Source: Pseudomonadota bacterium (GTDB lineage: Bacteria > Pseudomonadota > Gammaproteobacteria > Pseudomonadales > Moraxellaceae). From it: a stretch of DNA of 64,000 nt. The notes under the pieces were generated by a model. It was not told the DNA's origin and made no database searches. It was given only the letters and a program-made list of their open reading frames with translations. Both the position numbers and the translations under genes were made by a program. Of the stretch, positions 54,483 through 62,716 are shown in pieces. How positions within the stretch are numbered: position 1 is the first letter of the stretch; the number at the start of each line of letters is the position of its first letter. Location of the stretch: the NCBI GenBank assembly GCA_023393635.1, contig JAEWKT010000010.1, positions 10,058 to 74,057 of the forward strand. Direction: 5' to 3'.

Positions 54483-55355
54483 TTACGTGGCACTGCTTTG
54501 ATCTAAAGCCACTGCCAGCTCTGCACTACGTCTGGCAGCTGCCTGTAAGGCGGCAATAATATGCTCATTGACGTGTGCTGTATCCAGCGTTTCAATGGCT
54601 GCTTGCGTGGTGCCATTAGGCGAGGTCACATTTTTGCGCAATTGTGCTGGGCTATGCTCACTGCAACTCGCCATTTTAGCGGCACCCAATGCCGTTTGTA
54701 ACGTCAATGCCGTGGCTTGTTCATTGCTTAAGCCCTGTGCCACGCCTGCTTCAATCATGGCTTGCATCATATAAAAAAAGTAAGCAGGCCCAGAACCAGA
54801 TACCGCAGTGACCGCATCCAGCAACGACTCTTCTTCCACCCACAATACCAGACCTGCACTGGATAAAACCTGACTGGCCAAGTCACGCGCATGGGCATCA
54901 ACAGTAGTTGGCGCATATAAACCCGTTGCCCCTGCTTGAATTAAGGCAGGTGTGTTTGGCATGGCACGCACAATATGGCCATAGCCATTGAGCAAGCGCG
55001 ACAGCGTTGAAATGGTAACACCAGCCGCAATTGAAATAATTAACTGATTCTTAAATTGCTCACGCAATGGCATCAACACATCTGCCATCACCTGTGGCTT
55101 AACGGCCAGTATCACCACATCGGCATGCTGAATGGCCTGCTGGTTATCACTGGTAACCTGTACGCCATGTTGTGCCAAGGCAACATGCAATGCGTCTACT
55201 GGTTCAGCCACAGTAATTTGACTGGCATTTATGCCTTGTGCCACTAGCCCGCCAATTAAAGCTTGTGCCATGTTACCACCGCCAATAAAGGCAATTTTAT
55301 GGTTTGAGGATGCTGGTAACGCGGTGTTTGCCAGGGAATCTGCTGCTAAATGCAT
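54483..55355 (-). CDS. proC: pyrroline-5-carboxylate reductase
   Basis: ProC reduces 1-pyrroline-5-carboxylate to proline with NAD(P)H, the last proline step. The 290-residue protein has the Rossmann motif AFIGGGNMAQALIGGL, the VILAVKPQVMADVL strand-helix, RAMPNTPALIQAGATGLYA, and the C-terminal ALTLQTALGAAKMA and LRKNVTSPNGTTQAAIETL signature. An N-terminal extension of about 17 residues precedes the Rossmann fold; an internal start is not excluded. It is translated with yggT. Confidence 0.95.
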   Translation of the reverse strand: MHLAADSLANTALPASSNHKIAFIGGGNMAQALIGGLVAQGINASQITVAEPVDALHVALAQHGVQVTSDNQQAIQHADVVILAVKPQVMADVLMPLREQFKNQLIISIAAGVTISTLSRLLNGYGHIVRAMPNTPALIQAGATGLYAPTTVDAHARDLASQVLSSAGLVLWVEEESLLDAVTAVSGSGPAYFFYMMQAMIEAGVAQGLSNEQATALTLQTALGAAKMASCSEHSPAQLRKNVTSPNGTTQAAIETLDTAHVNEHIIAALQAAARRSAELAVALDQSSAT

Positions 55356-55383
55356 GACTAAACCTTTTGTAAAATCATTAAAA

Positions 55384-56601
55384 TTAATTTAAAACCTGAC
55401 ACAGCTGGTTAATCATCCAGCTCATGTCCCAGTCTTTTTTAGGCCGCTCCCCCATGCGCAATACCACCAGATCATGGCGCGGATGAATGAACAAACATTG
55501 ACCGCGCAAACCTTCAAGATATACCAGCTCATCATCATGAAATGCAGTGGTGGCATGCGTGGCTTCAAACCAGGGAATACCACGGATCAGGCCATAATCA
55601 TGGGCTTTTAACCACAACTGATAACCATAATCCGCATGCCCATCAATCACACCACGCTCGGCTGTATTGCGGGGAATTTGCATCTCGTGCAACCATTGCT
55701 CAGACACAATTTGCTGGCCTTCAAAACGGCCATCATTGACAAACAATTGCCCAACCCGTAGCCAGTCTTGGGCTTGCGCAAAAAAAGCCCCAAATGTTCT
55801 GGCTTGACCATTGGGCTTATCTAACCATAAAAAACCTGAGTGACAGTGTAATGGCTGCCACAAATACTTACTCAATAATTGTGCAGCACTCAGTCCTGTG
55901 GCACGCTGTAAAATAATGCCTAATATCTGGGTATTATAATTATTATATTCAAAATATTGCCCTGCTGGTGCCACCGCAGGTAAAGCCAGTGCCGTACGCT
56001 CAATCTCATCGCCTAAATATAACGGAATAATCGGCAATACCCAGGTTTTGGCATCAAGCTTGACATCACTTTTTAAGCCTGACTGCATGCTCAATAAATG
56101 TTCAATGCTAATCTCACGGCGTTGGTCATGCCGCCATTCAGGTAAAAAATCAGCTGCCTTGACATGAACATCAGCAATCAAGCCTTTATCTATGGCAATA
56201 CCCACCATCAGTGCCACCAGTGTTTTTAGCATAGACATCGAGTTAAACTGATAATGCGGCTTAAACTGATGATAAAACTGATGAACCAGCTGACCTTTCC
56301 ACTGCACTAAAAAGGCACGGGTTTGATGCTTTAATAAATACGCATCAATGCTTTGCCAACGTTGCGCTGACAAGGGGAATTGATTCGTTAATGGCATGGC
56401 CTGTGATTGGGCGATCAGGATAGAATTAAAATCAGGAGCACCCTGTACTATTTCACGCGGTTGATACCAGTTGCTTTGCGTAATGGGCTGAATGCGCTGT
56501 GAGCCCAGTAAGCGCTGAGCATACTGCACCTGATTGCTTAAATAAGGAATCATCTGTTTAAAACGTTTGCCTAGATCGCTGGGATTTATACTAGATTGCA
56601 T
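55384..56601 (-). CDS. serine hydrolase of the beta-lactamase (class C-like) family
   Basis: The 405-residue protein has the serine-penicillin-recognising fold with the SxxK motif Ser123-Met-Leu-Lys126 (NSMSMLKTLVAL), a YxN-like motif in FEYNNYNTQILG, and a C-terminal VYLEGLRGQCLFIHPRHDLV strand in place of a clear KTG. No signal peptide is visible, so it is unlikely to be a periplasmic beta-lactamase. Family relatives include esterases and D-aminopeptidases, and the substrate is unknown. It lies between tilS and proC on the same strand, with 28 bp to proC, so co-transcription with proC is possible. Confidence 0.85.
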   Translation of the reverse strand: MQSSINPSDLGKRFKQMIPYLSNQVQYAQRLLGSQRIQPITQSNWYQPREIVQGAPDFNSILIAQSQAMPLTNQFPLSAQRWQSIDAYLLKHQTRAFLVQWKGQLVHQFYHQFKPHYQFNSMSMLKTLVALMVGIAIDKGLIADVHVKAADFLPEWRHDQRREISIEHLLSMQSGLKSDVKLDAKTWVLPIIPLYLGDEIERTALALPAVAPAGQYFEYNNYNTQILGIILQRATGLSAAQLLSKYLWQPLHCHSGFLWLDKPNGQARTFGAFFAQAQDWLRVGQLFVNDGRFEGQQIVSEQWLHEMQIPRNTAERGVIDGHADYGYQLWLKAHDYGLIRGIPWFEATHATTAFHDDELVYLEGLRGQCLFIHPRHDLVVLRMGERPKKDWDMSWMINQLCQVLN

Positions 56602-56618
56602 GTGGTGAACATCCTTTT

Positions 56619-57977
56619 TTATAAATTATTCGTTGAGGGGTTTAAACAAGGTAGCCAGCCATCTTTAACCCAGCTCTCTTCAATTAAGGTTTGCACGTAA
56701 TTGACCCAAAAACCCTGTGCAGTAAACACGCCCAAAAGCTGCGCTTCTGCATACAAAATATGCACTTGCTCACGTTGCCAAGGTGGGATTTTTGCTTGCT
56801 GTAAGCATTTTTTTAACGGCCAGTGACCAACGCGGCCTTGCACATGTAATATCTCACCACCACGTCGGGCCTGCAAAGACAATCCGTTGTTCACAAGCTG
56901 GGCAGGAAAGCCAAACGCCTGCTGCCGCCAATGCCAGGTGCCACTAGGCAAATCAAGTGGCTCATTGAGCGACCAATGAACCTGTAAATCTGTTGCCACC
57001 GCAATATTTTTTGGCAGGCGATACAGTTGATTTTGATAACGCCGACATTGCCAATTTTGCCATTCAACCTTAGGCGCAGCATCCTGCCGTGCTTCAATTA
57101 ATTCTTGGCGTAACTGCTCGACCAAATGAAAGGCTGGCGCATACTGCTCCTGCCCTTGCATCCAGCGCGATAGCAACAACCGCTGCCGCGCAATGCTTAA
57201 GTTAAGTAGCTGAGCAATATCAATTTGCTGCTCACTGCCACAGCGTTGCCAGTCCAGTTGTACAACGTCCTGTAAAATCTCACTGCAATCTTGCATTAAT
57301 GCCGCTGTACGATTTAAGCTGCCATCCATGCCAGGCCAGCGTGATTGAAGTAACGGCCAAACCTGCTGACGTAAAAATACCCGATCAAAATTGTTTTGCT
57401 GGTTAGCAGGATCATCAATATAGTTTGGACAAATCAGTGCTGCCAGTTGAGTAATCTGCTGTCGGGTACAATGAAGTAAAGGTCGCCATAATGGTGCACC
57501 ATTGCGTATTTCCAGTATTTTCATGGCCGACAAACCCACGGCACCACTACCAGACAGCAAGCGCAAAAATACAGTTTCGGCCTGATCCTGCTGATGATGG
57601 CCTAATACTAGAATTTCATCGGGATGCAACCCATCAAATAAAGCGGCATAGCGTGCTTTACGCGCCTGCTCTTCAATATTGCCTGCGTTGACCAGCACCA
57701 CTTTAACCACGCAAGGTAGTTGCCATTGTGCGCATTGATTGGCAAGCCAATTTGCCCAATCCCCAGCAGGTTGCTGAAGCTGGTGATTGACATGCACCAC
57801 ACGCACCTGATCAGGCCGCAGTATGTGTAATGCACGCGCAAGACTTAAAGAATCACGCCCGCCACTACACGCCACCACAAAGCGCTGACTGGTTTCAAAT
57901 TGTTTTAACTGCTGCTGGAGCTGTTTTGTAACTGGCTGCTGCCAAAACGCATCAGGCGTTGATAACGTTGCTGGCAT
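56619..57977 (-). CDS. tilS: tRNA(Ile)-lysidine synthetase
   Basis: TilS converts C34 of the CAU-anticodon isoleucine tRNA to lysidine, allowing AUA decoding. The 452 residues have the PP-loop SGGRDS (residues 38-43), GHHQQDQAETVFLRLLSGSG and the C-terminal TilS domain with LSLQARRGGEIL and VGHWPLKKCLQ segments. The ATG at 57977 has a GAAGAG site, yet lies 73 bp inside the accA 3' end in another frame. No later start codon exists before the PP-loop, so this long overlap seems real and implies coupling to accA. Confidence 0.92.
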   Translation of the reverse strand: MPATLSTPDAFWQQPVTKQLQQQLKQFETSQRFVVACSGGRDSLSLARALHILRPDQVRVVHVNHQLQQPAGDWANWLANQCAQWQLPCVVKVVLVNAGNIEEQARKARYAALFDGLHPDEILVLGHHQQDQAETVFLRLLSGSGAVGLSAMKILEIRNGAPLWRPLLHCTRQQITQLAALICPNYIDDPANQQNNFDRVFLRQQVWPLLQSRWPGMDGSLNRTAALMQDCSEILQDVVQLDWQRCGSEQQIDIAQLLNLSIARQRLLLSRWMQGQEQYAPAFHLVEQLRQELIEARQDAAPKVEWQNWQCRRYQNQLYRLPKNIAVATDLQVHWSLNEPLDLPSGTWHWRQQAFGFPAQLVNNGLSLQARRGGEILHVQGRVGHWPLKKCLQQAKIPPWQREQVHILYAEAQLLGVFTAQGFWVNYVQTLIEESWVKDGWLPCLNPSTNNL

Positions 57978-58741
57978 CGCTCTTCACTCTCAATAGACTG
58001 TAGTTCATCCAGTGAACTACGCAATACACCATGTAAACGCTGCATCACCTGCATTGGCTGCAAGTGTGCCCCTTCACCCTCATCAACTACATGCTCAACC
58101 ACACCTAACGCTTGCAAGCGATCCGCAGTAATGGCCATGGCTTCACTGGCCTGCGCGGCTTTTTCATTGGTTTTCCACAAAATTGCCGCACAGCCTTCAG
58201 GCGAAATGACTGAATAAATACTATGCGATAGCATAATTACCCGATCTGCTACCCCAATAGCAAGCGCACCACCAGAGCCACCTTCACCAATAATCGTAGC
58301 AATGACAGGAACTTTTAAGCGCGATAACACCGCCAAATTACGGGCAATGGCTTCTGCCTGCCCACGCTCTTCAGCCCCTACCCCAGGATAAGCACCCATG
58401 GTGTCAATAAAGGTAAATACAGGCAAGCCATAATGTTCTGCCATCTCAAACAAACGCAATGACTTACGATAACCTTCTGGATTACACATGCCAAAATTAT
58501 GTTGTAGGCGCTCACGGGTGCTGCGGCCTTTATGCTGACCCAACACCATCACGGGCTGACCATCAAAGCGTGCCAATCCCCCAATCATGGCTCCATCATC
58601 ACCATATACACGGTCACCATGTAAGGGATCAAATTCGCTAAATAGCTCGCTAATATAATCCAAAAATTGCGGACGCTCTGGATGCCGTGCAATTTGCACT
58701 GTTTTCCAAGCTGGAAAGTTTGCTGTGTCCACTTTCATCAT
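57905..58741 (-). CDS. accA: acetyl-CoA carboxylase carboxyltransferase subunit alpha, short form
   Basis: AccA forms the carboxyltransferase with AccD, making malonyl-CoA for fatty acid synthesis. The 278-residue protein carries the crotonase-fold motifs ARHPERPQFLDYI, GQHKGRSTRERLQHNFGM, FIDTMGAYPGVGAEERGQAEAIA, GEGGSGGALAIGVADRV and YSVISPEGCAAILWK. It lacks the roughly 50-residue N-terminal helical segment of the E. coli protein, as in Acinetobacter. An unusual Ser-rich end (QLQNSSSSS) is encoded in the part overlapping tilS. Its start overlaps the ppx stop by 4 bp. Confidence 0.96.
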   Translation of the reverse strand: MMKVDTANFPAWKTVQIARHPERPQFLDYISELFSEFDPLHGDRVYGDDGAMIGGLARFDGQPVMVLGQHKGRSTRERLQHNFGMCNPEGYRKSLRLFEMAEHYGLPVFTFIDTMGAYPGVGAEERGQAEAIARNLAVLSRLKVPVIATIIGEGGSGGALAIGVADRVIMLSHSIYSVISPEGCAAILWKTNEKAAQASEAMAITADRLQALGVVEHVVDEGEGAHLQPMQVMQRLHGVLRSSLDELQSIESEERCQQRYQRLMRFGSSQLQNSSSSS

Positions 58742-60276
58742 GTTGCTATGCCTCTGGGACTCATGTTATCGAGCACCTGTAAACCAATGCCCCAATGTTC
58801 AAATTGCTGTTGTTCTTCTTGCAGATCAGCCAGCAACGATAAATTAGCGTGGCTATCATCTACAATAAGCTGCCACAAATGGTCATGTATTATTTCTAAT
58901 CGTAGGCTGTTTAACAACTGCGCCGCACGATCTTGATGCAATAACACTGCCAGGCGCAATAATAAACAGTCATACAGCAAAGGCAAACCACCTACTTTTA
59001 GTATGTTTTGTTTTTGATCAGCTTTTAATTTTCGCCGATGCTGGCCAATCAGTAGTGCTAAGCGATTTTGATCATTCTGCGAAAAACCTGCAATATCTGA
59101 ATGCTGCACAATATATGCCCCGTGCCGCTGGTATCCAGAATGACTAATGACCAAGCCTATTTCATGCAAAAATGCAGCGCGGCGTAATAAATCATCATGC
59201 TCTATATCAAGCTGAAGCGGCTGAGCCACCTGATCAAATAATTGCTTTGCTGTAGCGGCCACGCGCTGTGCGTGGACTGTATCGACATGATAGCGTGTCA
59301 TGAGCAACTGTACACTGCTATCACGCATATCTTCATGCCGAAAACGCCCGAGCAAATCGCACATCACGCCTTCTCGCAGTGCCCCATCAGAATAAGCCAT
59401 CGTCTGTAAATCAAAGGCTTCAAATACCGCCAGCAAAATAGCCAAACCTGCGGGCAGTAACGCACGACGATCCTGCTTTAATTCCTTAAAATCAATCTGG
59501 TCAACATGCTCAAGCAGGAGTAAACGCTGCTTTAAGCTATGTAAACCCTGTCGTGTAATCTGTTGTTTTACATTGGTTAAACCCAGCGCGTGCATGACCT
59601 GACAACAGGCCTTGATCGTGCCACTTGAACCAATAACCTGATCCCACCCTGCCATTTTATAGGTATTAATAATCACCTTAATTTGCTTTTTGGCAGCCGC
59701 CATGGCCTGATCAAATGCTAGATTACTAATCTTTCCATCGGTAAAAAACAGCTTTGTATAGCTCACACAGCCCATTTGCAATGATTCTGTATGAATAGGC
59801 TTAACGGCTTCACCAATGATAAACTCGGTTGATCCACCGCCAATATCTACCACCAAGCGGCGGCCTGCATCAGCACCAATCGCGTGCGATACGCCCATAT
59901 AGATCAAACGTGCTTCTTCGCGGCCTGCAATCACTTCTATGGGCCTTGGCAATATGGTGGCGGCGCGCTGGATGAACTCTGGTGCATTATTGGCTTGCCG
60001 CAGGGCATTGGTGGCCACAATACGTATATAGCAAGGCTTGACAGCAGCAATGCGCTCGGCAAAACGACTTAAACAATCCAGGCCACGTTGTTGTGCTGCT
60101 TCAGTTAAATTATTATTTTCATCCAAACCTGCGCCAAGCTGTACTTTTTCTGATAAAGAGATAATTTTTTTTGCTTCACCATATTCCATTTTGGCAATTG
60201 CCAAGTGAAAACTATTTGACCCAAGGTCAATGGCGGCCAGTAAATCGTGTTCTGCTGGAAAGTCTGCCATGTTCAT
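58738..60276 (-). CDS. ppx: exopolyphosphatase
   Basis: Ppx removes terminal phosphates from inorganic polyphosphate (or hydrolyses pppGpp in related GppA). The 512 residues have the N-terminal ASKHA-type domain with LAAIDLGSNSFHLAIA, RIVATNALRQA, LVVDIGGGSTEFI and GSSGTIKACCQV. A C-terminal HD-like helical domain follows with FLHEIGLVISHSGYQRHGAYI. The length fits the Ppx/GppA family; Ppx versus GppA cannot be fully separated by eye, although the trxA-rho neighbourhood matches ppx in Acinetobacter. It overlaps accA by 4 bp and is divergent from trxA. Confidence 0.92.
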   Translation of the reverse strand: MNMADFPAEHDLLAAIDLGSNSFHLAIAKMEYGEAKKIISLSEKVQLGAGLDENNNLTEAAQQRGLDCLSRFAERIAAVKPCYIRIVATNALRQANNAPEFIQRAATILPRPIEVIAGREEARLIYMGVSHAIGADAGRRLVVDIGGGSTEFIIGEAVKPIHTESLQMGCVSYTKLFFTDGKISNLAFDQAMAAAKKQIKVIINTYKMAGWDQVIGSSGTIKACCQVMHALGLTNVKQQITRQGLHSLKQRLLLLEHVDQIDFKELKQDRRALLPAGLAILLAVFEAFDLQTMAYSDGALREGVMCDLLGRFRHEDMRDSSVQLLMTRYHVDTVHAQRVAATAKQLFDQVAQPLQLDIEHDDLLRRAAFLHEIGLVISHSGYQRHGAYIVQHSDIAGFSQNDQNRLALLIGQHRRKLKADQKQNILKVGGLPLLYDCLLLRLAVLLHQDRAAQLLNSLRLEIIHDHLWQLIVDDSHANLSLLADLQEEQQQFEHWGIGLQVLDNMSPRGIAT

Positions 60277-60462
60277 AAACTCATCGATAAGCTTTTGCAG
60301 ATTAAATCACCTGAGGTTGAAAGAAAAGTACGTATTAGCAAAGTGCAGGCTTGTGTGAATTACAGGTAAATATTATGGTGACTTGGTTCAAGCTGATACA
60401 AACTATTGTTTAAAACGATACACAAAATCGAAAGCATCCATTGGACAAAATTTATTTTGTCA

Positions 60463-60492
60463 CTGACAATGAATAAATCTTAACGGTATCAT
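60463..60492 (+). promoter_or_regulatory. candidate sigma-70 promoter of trxA
   Basis: The pair CTGACA (60463-60468) and TATCAT (60487-60492) has an 18-bp spacer and ends about 60 bp before the trxA start. Both boxes are one mismatch from consensus. This is a visual match only. Confidence 0.5.
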
Positions 60493-60551
60493 GTATTAAT
60501 AGGTACTATGACAATGTGCCTCCCGATACCATTTATAATTGGAGTAAAATA

Positions 60552-60875
60552 ATGGCTGATATTATCAATACCACTGATCAGGATTTTAAAACCGACGTTC
60601 TAGAATCTGATGTGCCTGTTCTGGTAGATTTTTGGGCAGGCTGGTGTGCACCATGTAAGGCAATTGCTCCAGTACTTGAAGACCTGGCACGCGAATACGA
60701 CGGCAAAATCAAAATTGTTAAAGTTGATGTGACCTCATGCGAAGATACTGCTGTGCAATACAATATTCGCAACATTCCTGCATTGCTCATTTTTAAAGAT
60801 GGCCAAGCGGTAGCCCAGCAAGTCGGTGCGCAACCACGCTCCAAGCTTGCCGCATTTATTGATCAAAACATTTAA
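60552..60875 (+). CDS. trxA: thioredoxin
   Basis: TrxA reduces protein disulphides with electrons from thioredoxin reductase. The ATG at 60552 has GGAG eight bases upstream and gives 107 residues; the frame extends to 60516 without family character. The active site is WCAPC (Cys32 and Cys35) instead of the near-universal WCGPC, a one-residue change that normally tunes redox potential. The IRNIPALLIFK segment carries the cis-proline. It also has a third cysteine, in VTSCEDTA. It is followed by a terminator and then rho. Confidence 0.95.
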   Translation: MADIINTTDQDFKTDVLESDVPVLVDFWAGWCAPCKAIAPVLEDLAREYDGKIKIVKVDVTSCEDTAVQYNIRNIPALLIFKDGQAVAQQVGAQPRSKLAAFIDQNI

Positions 60876-60886
60876 AGAAATGCTAC

Positions 60887-60921
60887 ATACCGCCTTTGAC
60901 TCATGCATGGGCGGTATTTTT
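60887..60921 (+). terminator. Rho-independent terminator of trxA
   Basis: An 8-bp stem (ATACCGCC/GGCGGTAT) begins 11 bp past the trxA stop and is followed by TTTTT. Confidence 0.85.
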
Positions 60922-60965
60922 CTTCAATTAAATTTTAATTTTTGTGTGTCATGATCGATCAAATA

Positions 60966-60995
60966 TTGACAAACAAATCATAAGCCCTTTATAGT
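60966..60995 (+). promoter_or_regulatory. candidate sigma-70 promoter of rho
   Basis: TTGACA (60966-60971), an 18-bp spacer and TATAGT (60990-60995) form a near-consensus promoter. Predicted transcription would start near 61002, leaving about 240 nt of leader. Confidence 0.7.
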
Positions 60996-61030
60996 GTCGG
61001 TCAAGATAAAGCAAGTAAATTGCTCTATTG

Positions 61031-61051
61031 GCTAAAAAACCCTTTTTTTAG
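61031..61051 (+). promoter_or_regulatory. AT-rich hairpin in the rho leader
   Basis: CTAAAAAA and TTTTTTAG are perfectly complementary around a CCC loop, about 30 nt into the predicted rho leader. It is too AT-rich for a classical terminator; it may be a pause or protein-binding site. Confidence 0.35.
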
Positions 61052-61241
61052 TCAGAGAATAGCCGTTCGGCACCTGAAATTGTCTTTCGACTTTTCGTTT
61101 TTAATTATCTACTGGTGATTTTTAACTTGCTCAGCATAAAGTAAGTAAAAATACATTGTATACACTCTTATATTATCGAGGCGCATTCTTGCAATACATT
61201 GCTGCGTTTATTTTCCCATCTTTTCGCATATCTGAACCTCT

Positions 61242-62510
61242 ATGAATCTTACTGAACTTAAGAACAAACCAATTGGTGAACTCATTCAAATTGCTGAGTT
61301 CATGGGCCTTGAAGGCATGGCACGAAACCGCAAGCAAGATATTATTTTTGCGATTTTAAAACGTCATGCCATGAATGGCGAAGAGATTTTTGGTGATGGT
61401 GTCTTAGAGATTTTATCAGACGGTTTTGGGTTCTTGCGCTCTGCATCTGGCTCATATCTTGCAGGTCCTGACGATATTTATGTTAGTCCTTCGCAAATCC
61501 GCCGCTTTAACTTGCGTACTGGCGACACCATTACAGGTACTATTCGTCCACCCAAAGAAGGTGAACGCTATTTTGCATTATTAAAAGTTAACCAGATTAA
61601 CTACGATACGCCAGAAAATTCGCGCAATAAAATTTTATTTGAAAACTTAACCCCATTGTTCCCAACCGAACAAATGATCATGGAGTTAGGTAATGGAACC
61701 ACAGAAGATTTAACCTCGCGTGTGGTTGACCTGATTGCACCTATTGGCAAAGGCCAACGCTCAATTATTGTTGCGCCGCCAAAAGCGGGTAAAACCATGC
61801 TATTACAAAGCATTGCGCAGTCTATTACCCGCAATAATCCTGAAGCGTTTCTAATCGTTTTGCTCATTGATGAGCGTCCTGAAGAAGTCACCGAAATGGA
61901 ACGTACCGTTCGCGGTGAAGTGGTGGCGTCTACCTTTGATGAATCACCTGCCCGTCACGTCCAAGTGGCTGAAATGGTGATAGAAAAAGCCAAACGTCTG
62001 GTTGAGCATAAAAAAGATGTGGTTATCTTGCTTGATTCGATTACGCGTTTAGCCCGTGCCTATAACACCGTTATTCCTTCTTCAGGCAAAGTACTGACAG
62101 GTGGTGTGGATGCGCATGCGCTTGAGCGTCCAAAGCGCTTTTTCGGGGCTGCACGTAATATTGAAGAAGGCGGCTCTTTGACCATCATCTCTACTGCTTT
62201 AATTGAGACTGGCAGTAAAATGGATGATGTGATCTATGAAGAGTTTAAAGGTACGGGTAACCAGGAAATCACTTTAGATCGTCGCATTGCTGAAAAACGT
62301 GTGTTCCCCGCCATGAATATCAAAAAGTCTGGCACGCGTCGTGAAGAGCGTTTAATGGACGAAGATAACCTACGTAAGGTTTGGATTTTACGTAAGTTAC
62401 TCCACCCAATGGATGAACTTGCGGCCATTGAATTCTTGCTTGATCGCATGAAAGACTCAAAAACCAATGATGAATTTTTTGACAACATGAAGCGGAAATC
62501 TTCAACTTAA
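61242..62510 (+). CDS. rho: transcription termination factor Rho
   Basis: Rho is the hexameric RNA helicase that ends untranslated transcription. The 422 residues contain the N-terminal helical domain (NLTELKNKPIGELIQIAEFMGL), the RNA-binding cold-shock-like domain (EILSDGFGFLRSASGSYLAGPDDIYVSPSQIRRF), Walker A (APPKAGKTML), Walker B (VVILLDSITRLARAYN), the Q-loop and R-loop region, and arginine-finger-bearing TALIETGSKMDDV. It is of usual length without an insertion. It is preceded by a long leader and followed by an intrinsic terminator. Confidence 0.97.
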   Translation: MNLTELKNKPIGELIQIAEFMGLEGMARNRKQDIIFAILKRHAMNGEEIFGDGVLEILSDGFGFLRSASGSYLAGPDDIYVSPSQIRRFNLRTGDTITGTIRPPKEGERYFALLKVNQINYDTPENSRNKILFENLTPLFPTEQMIMELGNGTTEDLTSRVVDLIAPIGKGQRSIIVAPPKAGKTMLLQSIAQSITRNNPEAFLIVLLIDERPEEVTEMERTVRGEVVASTFDESPARHVQVAEMVIEKAKRLVEHKKDVVILLDSITRLARAYNTVIPSSGKVLTGGVDAHALERPKRFFGAARNIEEGGSLTIISTALIETGSKMDDVIYEEFKGTGNQEITLDRRIAEKRVFPAMNIKKSGTRREERLMDEDNLRKVWILRKLLHPMDELAAIEFLLDRMKDSKTNDEFFDNMKRKSST

Positions 62511-62541
62511 TTCCTTGGTTGCTTTAAAATAGCGTTATGCT

Positions 62542-62582
62542 AAAAAGGGTACTTTAAGACTAACTTAACGTGCCCTTTTTTA
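62542..62582 (+). terminator. Rho-independent terminator of rho
   Basis: The stem AAAAAGGGTAC/GTGCCCTTTTT (with one G-U pair) begins 31 bp past the rho stop and ends in T residues. Confidence 0.8.
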
Positions 62583-62716
62583 TTGTAGTTACGTTAAAAT
62601 CCAAATACTGCTCAGGAGGTCGATTGGCCCACTTCTTGCGCTAACTCCTCACACCAACGATAAGTGCTTAAAAACCTTGTCCTATAAATAATATTCAACG
62701 TAGTGACGATTTGCTC

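Larger units (their letters stand above)
60876..61241 (+). promoter_or_regulatory. trxA-rho intergenic region and long rho leader
   Basis: The 366 bp hold the trxA terminator (60887-60921), a good rho promoter (60966-60995) and about 240 bp of untranslated rho leader with an AT-rich hairpin (61031-61051). Long leaders permit Rho-dependent autoregulation in other bacteria. No ORF with a convincing start was found. Confidence 0.6.

Noticed and set aside
60516..60551. Longer N-terminus for thioredoxin
   Set aside because: The GGAG site directly before the ATG at 60552 and the family length support the shorter protein.
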